Shown here one piece after another: positions 5,542 to 11,246 of a DNA stretch of 11,246 nucleotides. Under the pieces are notes generated by a model. It was not told the DNA's origin, made no database searches, and saw nothing but the letters and a program-made list of their open reading frames with translations. Both the position numbers and the translations under genes were made by a program. Source of the DNA: Halanaerobiales bacterium (lineage in GTDB: Bacteria > Bacillota_F > Halanaerobiia > DY22613); NCBI GenBank assembly GCA_023128035.1, contig JAGMES010000138.1, positions 1-11,246 of the forward strand, in the 5' to 3' direction. Position 1 is the stretch's first letter. Each line of letters opens with the position of its first letter.

Positions 5542-7140
5542 ATGATTGTAAGGCTTTTAAGAAAGATAAGAATTTTTATGAAAAAAAATTTTGAGAACAA
5601 TTCTTCATTTTCTGCAAAATCACCTTCTGAGATTCAAATAGCAAAAAATTTGAAAACGAATTTAAAAAATTTAAAAGGAGTTTTTGGTAGTAGTTCTGAT
5701 CTTAATATACGAGAGTTTGATTTTGGAATAAATAATGAAATCAAAGCAGCTGTAATATTTATAGATGGTTTGGTGGAAAAAACTGTAGTGAATGAAAACA
5801 TAATGAAACCTCTTATGATAGAGGTTCGGATTGCTGATCCGACTTTCTTGACAGATAAGGGGAATTTATTTACAAGAATAAAAAAGAATATTCTTACATT
5901 TGTAGAGCTAGTAGAAGTTAATGTATTTGAAGAAATAGTTGATGGAATTCTTTCAGGGGAAACTATTCTTTTAATTGATGGCTATAAAGATGCTTTGAAA
6001 ATAGGTAATAGAGGTTGGGAAGCCAGAAGTATTCAAGAGCCACAAACAGAGGTAGTCGTAAGGGGTCCTAGGGAAGGTTTTATTGAAGCTTTACGCACAA
6101 ATACAGCTTTAATTAGAAGAAAGATTAAAAGCCCTAACCTAATATTTGAAAGTATGAAAATTGGTAGGGTTACAAAGACGGATATTTGTATCGCCTATAT
6201 TCATGGAATTGTAAATGATAAAATTGTTAATGAATTAAAAATTAGACTTAGTAGAATTGATATTGATGGTATTTTGGAATCTGGATATATAGAGCAGTTA
6301 ATTGAAGATGCGCCATTCTCGATATTTCCAACAATAGGAAATTCAGAAAAACCAGATGTCGTTTCAGCTAAGTTATTGGAAGGAAGGGTGGCTGTTATTA
6401 CTGATGGAACACCTATCGTTTTAACACTTCCCTACATATTTGTTGAAGCATTACAAAGCAGTGAGGATTACTATTCTAGATTGTGGCTTAGTACGTTAAT
6501 AAGATGGATTAGGATATTAGCATTACTTACAACTATATTTTTACCTGGAGTTTATATAGCGGCACAATCATATCATCCTGAAATGATCCCAACAGCACTT
6601 CTTATCTCAATGGCTGCTGCTAGAGAAGGAATTCCTTTTCCGGCATTTGTAGAAGTATTTGTTTTGGGATTATTCTTCGAAGTATTGAGAGAGGCGGGTA
6701 TAAGGATGCCCAGAGCAATAGGACAGGCTGTAAGTATTGTAGGGGCTTTGGTTCTGGGAGAGGCTGCTGTTAATGCTGGGCTTGTTAGTAATCCTGTGGT
6801 TATGGTTACTGCTATTGCAGGAATTTCAGGGTTTGTCGTGCCTGCTCATTCGGATTCAGTAACTATTATGAGATTTATATGTTCAATTCTAGCTACAATT
6901 TCAGGACTTTTTGGAATTATGATCGGATCTATTTTTATGCTGATACATCTAGCTAGTTTACGATCATTTGGAGTTCCATATCTATCACCATTAGCTCCAA
7001 GTATCCTTTCCGATTTGAAAGATGTAGCAATTAGGGCGCCAATTTGGGCTATGCGTAAAAGGCCACATCTTTTAGGAACGAAAAATCCAGAGAGATTAGA
7101 AACTATTGAAGCGCCCCATCCGCCAAAAGATGAAAAATAG
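5542..7140 (+). CDS. gerA: Spore germination protein GerA family, A subunit of germinant receptor
   Basis: This 532-residue protein is the A subunit of a GerA-type nutrient germinant receptor in the spore inner membrane. A soluble N-terminal part (about 1-315) carries the family motif RGPREGFIEALRTNTALI (174-191), followed by RRKIKSP. A membrane part (about 320-475) of five or six helices follows, with FLPGVYIA, REGIPFP (361-367), the REAGIRMPRAIGQAVSIVG stretch (383-401) and VSNPVVMVTA. The short hydrophilic tail is Lys/Pro-rich. Family length is about 480-550, so it is complete. I chose ATG at 5542, which has purine-rich GGAAGGATGAGGAG just upstream; an in-frame ATG at 5578 has a poorer site. 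It is the first gene of a three-gene operon, 38 bases before the B subunit. The germinant cannot be predicted. The symbol is generic; the GerK or GerB lineage is not resolved. Confidence 0.94.
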   Translation: MIVRLLRKIRIFMKKNFENNSSFSAKSPSEIQIAKNLKTNLKNLKGVFGSSSDLNIREFDFGINNEIKAAVIFIDGLVEKTVVNENIMKPLMIEVRIADPTFLTDKGNLFTRIKKNILTFVELVEVNVFEEIVDGILSGETILLIDGYKDALKIGNRGWEARSIQEPQTEVVVRGPREGFIEALRTNTALIRRKIKSPNLIFESMKIGRVTKTDICIAYIHGIVNDKIVNELKIRLSRIDIDGILESGYIEQLIEDAPFSIFPTIGNSEKPDVVSAKLLEGRVAVITDGTPIVLTLPYIFVEALQSSEDYYSRLWLSTLIRWIRILALLTTIFLPGVYIAAQSYHPEMIPTALLISMAAAREGIPFPAFVEVFVLGLFFEVLREAGIRMPRAIGQAVSIVGALVLGEAAVNAGLVSNPVVMVTAIAGISGFVVPAHSDSVTIMRFICSILATISGLFGIMIGSIFMLIHLASLRSFGVPYLSPLAPSILSDLKDVAIRAPIWAMRKRPHLLGTKNPERLETIEAPHPPKDEK

Positions 7141-7178
7141 AAAAGCATTTATAATTATGAATAGGTTGGTGATTAAAC

Positions 7179-8273
7179 GTGTTTGAAAGTACGAAAATAT
7201 CAAATAGGCAAATTATTTTTTTATTGATTATAGTAATTTCCTCAACAGGTATATTATATCTTCCTACTTCTGTGTATAAAGAAGCCAAACATGATAGTTG
7301 GGTTTCTGTAATCGCAGTAACGCTTTATGGGATTATTACTGCTTATGTTGTAGTGACTTTAGGTGTAATGTTTAAGGATCAAACAGTTATTCAGTATAGT
7401 CAGAAGATAGTTGGAAGAACATTTGGAAAAGTAATTGGTTTAAGCTATTTTGTATTTTTCATACACCTAAACACTATTGTAATCAGAGAATTTACAGAAC
7501 TTCTTCAGGGACCTTTTTTTGCTGAAACGCCTTTATTATTTTTGACGATTGGGATTATTCTTCCATCAATATATGCTCTATATCAGGGATTGGAAGTCTT
7601 TGCAAGGGTTAATGAGATTATTTTTCCAATATTTTTTCTAATAGTGATTGGTATATTTATTTTGTCTTATAGAGATATGGATTTCATAAAATTAATTCCC
7701 GTTTTAGCGGAAGGATGGATGCCTGTTGCAAAGGCTGTATATTACCAAACTACTTGGTTTGGCGAAACAAGTGTCCTGCTAATATTAATACCATCTTTAA
7801 ATCTCCCAGAAAAAGTGCGACGTTCAGCAATTATAAGTGTAATTTTTGCAGGAATTTTAGTTTTATTTTCAAATGTGGGGGTTATACTTGTCTTTGGCAG
7901 TCAAGTGGGGCAATTGACATATCCTTTTTTAACACTTGCTCGCTATGTAAGTCTGGCTGAAACTTTCGAAAGATTAGATTCTTTTGTTGTTTTTATTTGG
8001 GTGCTTGGTGTATTTGTAAAAATAGCTATACTCCATTATTGCGCTGTGATCTGTTTTACACAACTATTCAATCTTAAAGAGTATAAGAAAATTATTATAC
8101 CTATAGGAGCTATGTTGGTGGTTCTTTCAATAATTCAATGGTCTAATTTTTTACAAACAATGGGAACATTAACAAAAAGACTTGTAACTCCATATGGAAC
8201 AATGCAATTGGTTATCCCTTTAATCTTATTAATTATTGCAAAATTAAGGAAACTGGGGGGAAGGTATGAGTAA
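7179..8273 (+). CDS. gerB: Spore germination protein GerB family, APC-type B subunit of germinant receptor
   Basis: A 364-residue integral membrane protein of the GerAB/endospore germination permease family (APC superfamily), the usual length with about ten hydrophobic helices. It begins ESTKISNRQIIFLLIIVIS and continues through ILYLPTSVYKEAKHDSWVSV, both typical of this family. B subunits form the membrane pocket that senses germinants such as amino acids or sugars, working with the A and C subunits. The start is GTG at 7179, with GGTGAT about 6 bases upstream. It follows the A subunit by 38 bases and its last 8 bases overlap the C-subunit gene, which suggests translational coupling. The hydrophilic C terminus is short. 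Confidence 0.93.
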   Translation: MFESTKISNRQIIFLLIIVISSTGILYLPTSVYKEAKHDSWVSVIAVTLYGIITAYVVVTLGVMFKDQTVIQYSQKIVGRTFGKVIGLSYFVFFIHLNTIVIREFTELLQGPFFAETPLLFLTIGIILPSIYALYQGLEVFARVNEIIFPIFFLIVIGIFILSYRDMDFIKLIPVLAEGWMPVAKAVYYQTTWFGETSVLLILIPSLNLPEKVRRSAIISVIFAGILVLFSNVGVILVFGSQVGQLTYPFLTLARYVSLAETFERLDSFVVFIWVLGVFVKIAILHYCAVICFTQLFNLKEYKKIIIPIGAMLVVLSIIQWSNFLQTMGTLTKRLVTPYGTMQLVIPLILLIIAKLRKLGGRYE

Positions 8274-9423
8274 GCAGAGTATTATAATGGTTATCATAGT
8301 CGTTTTGTTCTGTTTCACTACAGGTTGTTGGAATAGGTCTGAACTTAACGAGAAGGCTATAGTATCGGGATATGGGGTTGATTTAGGGGAAGAGAAAGAT
8401 GAAATAAGATTGACAGCACAGATTATACTTGCAGAAGCAATGAGTGCAGGTGGTGAGTCTGGAGAGAAAGAAACTGTAGGAATTGTATCAGGGACTGGAA
8501 ATACAATTTTTAATATTGATAGAGATCTTTTGCGTGAGACTGGTAGAAAACTTTTCGATTCACATAGTCATGTAATTATAATCGGAGAAGATGCTGCAAA
8601 ACAGGGTATAGATAGATTTCTTGATTTTTTTACGAGAGAACATGAGATTCGTCGTAGAAATTGGGTCTTAGTTGCAAAAGGTACAGCAAAGGAAGTTTTG
8701 GAAGCAAAATTGAAGTTTGAAAAAATACCGACATTCGGAATAAGTAATCTTATTAATGCAGGTAATATTACATCAAAGACTGTGGCAGTTGATCTCAAGA
8801 GTTTTCTTGAAATGATTTCAAGTAAAACAATATCTCCATTTGCAACAGGAATAGAGGTTATCGAAGGTGATAATGGAGAAAAAGGTTTGAGATTAACTGA
8901 CACAGGAGTTTTTAAGGATTATAAATTACAGGGATGGCTTGATGAAAAAGAAACACGAGGTTTACTTTGGGTTATCGGAAAAGTTGGGAGTGGGATCATT
9001 GAAGTTAAGGTTCCAAAAAAAGAAGGAAAATATATTTCTATTGAGATTCTTAAGGCAAGTAGCAAAGTTAAACCTGAGATTAAAAATGGGTTTCTAACAA
9101 TTTCAATAGAAGTAGTTCAAAGTGGAAGGATTGGAGAGCAACCTCCAGGTACAGGGTTAGAAAATATTGATGGAGTAAAAATTATAGAGAAAGTGGTTGA
9201 AAATAATATAAAAGATGAAATCCAATCAGTACTTAAGAAAGCTCAGATGCTAAATACGGACATTTTTGGTTTTGGTGAAACTGTTTATAGAAAATATCCA
9301 AAAGAGTGGAGGACTCTTGAAAAGAACTGGGATGGTATTTTTCCTAACATTAATGTTAATGTAAATGTGGAATCAACAATTATAAATCCTGGGATAATTG
9401 TAAAGCCAGCGAGCCCTGAGTAA
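8266..9423 (+). CDS. gerC: Spore germination lipoprotein Ger(x)C family, C subunit of germinant receptor
   Basis: A 385-residue lipoprotein. Residues 1-20 form a signal peptide with a hydrophobic core and end in a lipobox, TTG-C21. It is followed by WNRSELNE, the near-invariant start of mature GerC proteins, so the mature chain should be lipid-anchored at Cys21 on the outer face of the spore inner membrane. The rest matches the two-part Ger(x)C layout: an N-terminal domain with VSGYGVDLG and SHSHVIIIGEDAAKQGI, and a C-terminal GerAC domain from roughly residue 215 with KVKPEIKNGFLTISIEV. It starts at ATG 8266 inside the end of the B-subunit gene, with GGGGGGAAGG directly upstream, and completes the receptor operon. 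I see no hairpin terminator after its stop. Confidence 0.94.
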   Translation: MSKQSIIMVIIVVLFCFTTGCWNRSELNEKAIVSGYGVDLGEEKDEIRLTAQIILAEAMSAGGESGEKETVGIVSGTGNTIFNIDRDLLRETGRKLFDSHSHVIIIGEDAAKQGIDRFLDFFTREHEIRRRNWVLVAKGTAKEVLEAKLKFEKIPTFGISNLINAGNITSKTVAVDLKSFLEMISSKTISPFATGIEVIEGDNGEKGLRLTDTGVFKDYKLQGWLDEKETRGLLWVIGKVGSGIIEVKVPKKEGKYISIEILKASSKVKPEIKNGFLTISIEVVQSGRIGEQPPGTGLENIDGVKIIEKVVENNIKDEIQSVLKKAQMLNTDIFGFGETVYRKYPKEWRTLEKNWDGIFPNINVNVNVESTIINPGIIVKPASPE

Positions 9424-9469
9424 GAGTGAGTTATTAAGAGAAAAATTGGGCGAAAAAATATATAATCTA

Positions 9470-9498
9470 TTGATGTAAAGATGTATGAATGATATAAT
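9470..9498 (+). promoter_or_regulatory. Sigma-A promoter of the ATPase/TOPRIM pair
   Basis: TTGATG (9470-9475) and TATAAT (9493-9498) are separated by 17 bases, a very good vegetative promoter. Transcription should start near 9505, about 37 bases before the ATG of the ATPase gene. A second TATAAT at 9461-9466 has no good -35 partner. The promoter would let the pair be expressed in growing cells, independently of the germination operon. Confidence 0.75.
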
Positions 9499-9541
9499 AA
9501 AAAAGATAATATTAGCAATATTGTGAATGTGGGGGTGCAAA

Positions 9542-10609
9542 ATGTTTAAAAATATATCGATTAAAGGATTTAGAGGAATTACAACTGTAGAAATAAATGA
9601 TTTTCGACGGATTAATGTATTTGTTGGTAAGAACAATTGTGGTAAAACAACAATTTTAGAAGGAATGTATTTGCTTTCTAATCCTACAAATCCAAAAGCC
9701 TTTTTAAGAATAAATGCTTTTAGAGGGTTAGAGTCTGTTACAGAAGACTCTTATATAATGCTTTGTAATAAATTAAATATTGATTCAAATGTGGAATTTA
9801 GTGGTGATTTAAAAGGTAATATTGGAAAAAGATCTTTAAGTATAAAACCTAATATGAAGGAATTAATTACTTATATTGATGCTACTGAAAAAGATATGAT
9901 TCATTTGGAAAAAGATGATGAACCATATATTGAGGGATTAAGTTTTGAGTATTCATACTCTGAAGGAAATAGTGCTTCTAAAGAAATTATTACAACAATT
10001 ACTCCAGAAGATTCAGGGGTAAGAATAAAAAGGGAAGATGATATTTCTTATAAAGAATCTTTAAAAAGTGTATTTATACATTCGCGTTATGTTTCTAAAG
10101 ATATAACTGAAAGGTTTAATAATGTTCAAATTAGAAAAAAAATGAATAAAATTATTAAAGTGTTACGGCAAATTGAGCCGTCATTAATTGATTTATCTTT
10201 AGGTGTAGGAGCTGTTATATATTGTGATATCGGAATGAAACGATTAGTTCCTATAAATGTTATGGGAGATGGTATACTTAGACTTTTAAATATTATTTTA
10301 ACAATATCAGATGCGCAAAATGGAGTTGTTTTTATTGATGAAATTGAAAATGGGCTTTATCCTTCGTCGCAAGAAGTATTGTGGAATGCAATTTTTGAAA
10401 CTGTTAAGGAATTTAATGTTCAAATTTTTGCTACTACCCATTCCATTGAATGTATAAGAGCATTGAACTCTTCTTATTCTAAACAAATAGAAGAAGATGA
10501 TGAGATTAGGTTATATAGAGTAGAAAAAAGAAAAGATATTTTAAATGTAGTTGATTATGACAGTGAGATATTAGGTGCTTCTTTGGATAGTGGTTGGGAG
10601 GTACGATAA
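9542..10609 (+). CDS. OLD/AAA15-type ATPase (SMC/ABC-like ATP-binding protein)
   Basis: A 355-residue ATPase of the OLD-like AAA15/AAA21 group. It opens with ISIKGFRGI, typical of these RecF/OLD-like proteins. The Walker A motif GKNNCGKTT spans 29-37 (K35). Between about 50 and 215 there is a variable insert. The signature-like MGDGILRLL (241-249), Walker B GVVFIDEIENGLY (261-273; D266, E267) and switch His ATTHS (H300) follow in correct order. No TOPRIM domain is fused to it; that domain is on the next gene. I chose ATG at 9542 because GGGGGTG sits 4-5 bases upstream; an in-frame ATG at 9527 precedes that site. Its stop codon shares one base with the next start (TAATG), so the two are translationally coupled. 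ATPases of this kind sense or hold in check a partner nuclease in defence systems such as PARIS; that role is inferred here. Base composition is low in G+C (16 of 60 at 9781-9840), hinting at transfer. Confidence 0.87.
   Translation: MFKNISIKGFRGITTVEINDFRRINVFVGKNNCGKTTILEGMYLLSNPTNPKAFLRINAFRGLESVTEDSYIMLCNKLNIDSNVEFSGDLKGNIGKRSLSIKPNMKELITYIDATEKDMIHLEKDDEPYIEGLSFEYSYSEGNSASKEIITTITPEDSGVRIKREDDISYKESLKSVFIHSRYVSKDITERFNNVQIRKKMNKIIKVLRQIEPSLIDLSLGVGAVIYCDIGMKRLVPINVMGDGILRLLNIILTISDAQNGVVFIDEIENGLYPSSQEVLWNAIFETVKEFNVQIFATTHSIECIRALNSSYSKQIEEDDEIRLYRVEKRKDILNVVDYDSEILGASLDSGWEVR
10596..10602 (+). promoter_or_regulatory. Ribosome-binding site deciding the TOPRIM gene start
   Basis: GGGAGGT lies 6 bases before ATG 10609 and inside the last codons of the ATPase gene. 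It rules out an upstream in-frame TTG at 10594, which lies before it. Confidence 0.8.
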
Positions 10610-11187
10610 TGGAGATAACTATCACTAAAAAGAAAATTTTGGCTGTTGAAGGAAAAGATGAAATTGGTTTTTTTTATGGTTTTTTAGAATATTTAAAAAT
10701 AAAAGATGTTCAGGTACTTTCAGTAGGTGGTAAAGATGAGTTTAAGAAAAAGTTACCTGCATTAATTAGAATACATAACTTCTCAGATGTTGAAATGTTG
10801 GCAGTAATTCGTGATGCTGATGATTTAGCTACTGGTGCGTTTCAAAGTATAAAAAATATTTTAGAAAAACGAGTATCTGGAGACACTATAAAGGTTCCAG
10901 AAAAAGAAAATACTTTTTCAACAGGAAATCCTAAAGTCGGTATTTATATCATGCCTGGAAATTCCGAAAAGGGTATGTTAGAAGATTTATGTTTAAATAC
11001 GGTTAAAGATCACCCTGCTATGAAATGTGTAAATAGCTTTATGAATTGTATATTGAAATTGGATAATCCTCCAAATAATTTAGCAAAAGCGAAGGTACAG
11101 GCTTTTTTAGCTGCTATGCCTAAAATTGCAAATTGTATTAGTATTGGGGTAAAAAAAGTTATTGGAATTTTGGATCAGAAGAGCTGA
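10609..11187 (+). CDS. DUF3226-like TOPRIM protein, partner of the upstream ATPase; 3' end apparently frameshifted
   Basis: The uninterrupted frame encodes 192 residues. The TOPRIM signature is clear: LAVEGKDE (11-18; catalytic-type Glu E14), VIRDADD (66-72; D69 and D71) and GIYIMPGNSEKGMLEDL (111-127; E125). The layout fits DUF3226-type proteins, commonly found next to AAA15/AAA21 ATPases. TOPRIM domains of this kind usually bind metal and cut nucleic acid; in PARIS the partner (DUF4435) does this when released. Activity here is inferred. After K183 the frame ends in nine unrelated residues. In the -1 frame, from the A7 run at 11151-11157, the sequence reads SYWNFGSEELTDLRLFLEHL to a stop at 11220-11222. 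That resembles the expected family C terminus and would give 204 residues. The gene is thus mutated, miscalled in the homopolymer, or read by -1 slippage. The last base of the ATPase stop is the first base of this ATG. Confidence 0.8.
   Translation: MEITITKKKILAVEGKDEIGFFYGFLEYLKIKDVQVLSVGGKDEFKKKLPALIRIHNFSDVEMLAVIRDADDLATGAFQSIKNILEKRVSGDTIKVPEKENTFSTGNPKVGIYIMPGNSEKGMLEDLCLNTVKDHPAMKCVNSFMNCILKLDNPPNNLAKAKVQAFLAAMPKIANCISIGVKKVIGILDQKS
11151..11157 (+). other. A7 slippery run (A_AAA_AAA) at the frame switch
   Basis: Seven A follow GGGGT. In the reading frame the codons are GTA AAA AAA GTT, which is a legitimate -1 slip heptamer in bacteria. A -1 slip here continues into the conserved-looking tail. 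An insertion of one A, or a loss of two, would restore the same frame without slippage. Confidence 0.6.
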
Positions 11188-11222
11188 CTGATTTAAGGTT
11201 GTTTTTAGAACATTTAAAATAA
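11157..11222 (+). other. -1 frame extension encoding the expected C-terminal tail of the TOPRIM protein
   Basis: Twenty-one codons, from AGT at 11157 to AAA at 11219 and then TAA. The peptide starts SYWNFGS and continues EELTDLRLFLEHLK. A YWxFxS motif followed by a Leu/Phe-rich amphipathic end is, from memory, how DUF3226-like proteins finish. The frame joins exactly at the A7 run, which argues that it once was, or still is, part of the gene. Confidence 0.65.
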
Positions 11223-11230
11223 GCAGCTCT
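11180..11230 (+). repeat. Inverted repeat spanning the 3' end of the TOPRIM gene
   Basis: AGAGCTG (11180-11186) is exactly complementary to CAGCTCT (11224-11230), enclosing 37 bases. It brackets the end of the -1 frame tail and its stop codon. The stem begins 22 bases after the A7 run, which is farther than typical frameshift-stimulating hairpins. No T run follows, so it is not a clear terminator. Confidence 0.35.
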
Positions 11231-11246
11231 AACGAGTAAATATTTT

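Noticed and set aside
9373..9636. Minus-strand frame spanning the spacer between gerC and the ATPase gene
   Set aside because: It overlaps the promoter and both neighbouring genes, has low-complexity hydrophobic content and no ribosome-binding site that I could support.
9542..11222. Calling the ATPase/TOPRIM pair PARIS or Gabija outright
   Set aside because: PARIS AriB is a DUF4435 protein and Gabija couples a fused ATPase-TOPRIM with a helicase. Here the TOPRIM protein looks DUF3226-like and no helicase is visible, so only a family-level comparison is justified.
11180..11230. The inverted repeat as a frameshift-stimulating hairpin
   Set aside because: It begins 22 bases after the slip run, well beyond the usual 5-9 bases, and its 37-base loop makes a stable structure unlikely. 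It is kept only as a repeat.
1..11246. tRNA, rRNA, CRISPR arrays, insertion sequences or attachment sites
   Set aside because: I saw no cloverleaf, no regularly spaced repeats, no transposase and no direct repeats flanking the low-GC pair. The right border of that pair lies at or beyond the window end, so an island boundary could not be judged.

Overview
The window looks like chromosomal DNA of a low-GC, endospore-forming, probably anaerobic member of the Bacillota (Clostridia-like). The reasons are a SpoVB-type sporulation flippase, a complete three-gene GerA-type germinant receptor operon, a rubrerythrin, frequent GTG/TTG starts with strong Shine-Dalgarno sequences, and A+T-rich spacers. 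I cannot name a genus from the sequence alone.

Layout. On the minus strand (bases 62-2245) lie spoVB and, upstream of it, a small single-domain GGDEF protein. Each has its own terminator, and spoVB has a candidate sigma-E promoter. A 290-base A+T-rich divergent spacer (2246-2536) holds two inverted repeats and a perfect-consensus vegetative promoter for an unusually short rubrerythrin (2537-2896). A 2'-5' RNA ligase-like 2H phosphoesterase (3052-3630) and a CstA-family transporter (3738-5408) follow. Both end in strong hairpin terminators.

The gerA-gerB-gerC operon (5542-9423) is preceded by a good sigma-G-like promoter, so it is probably made in the forespore. Its products should form one inner-membrane germinant receptor: a GerA-type A subunit, an APC-superfamily B subunit and a C-subunit lipoprotein. 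I see no terminator after gerC.

The window ends with a tightly coupled pair that has its own sigma-A promoter: an OLD/AAA15-type ATPase (9542-10609) and a DUF3226-like TOPRIM protein (from 10609), sharing one base. This has the shape of a two-gene ATPase plus TOPRIM-nuclease anti-phage module, comparable to PARIS, but the TOPRIM protein looks like a different family. The TOPRIM gene meets an A7 run near its 3' end. A conserved-looking C-terminal tail lies in the -1 frame beyond it, so the gene is either frameshifted, phase-variable or read by programmed slippage.

The two observations I rate highest are this ATPase/TOPRIM pair with its A7 frame switch, and the rubrerythrin. The rubrerythrin seems to have lost the two middle helices of the four-helix diiron bundle and keeps one Glu and one ExxH per chain. 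That is the ligand set a homodimer would need to rebuild a diiron site.
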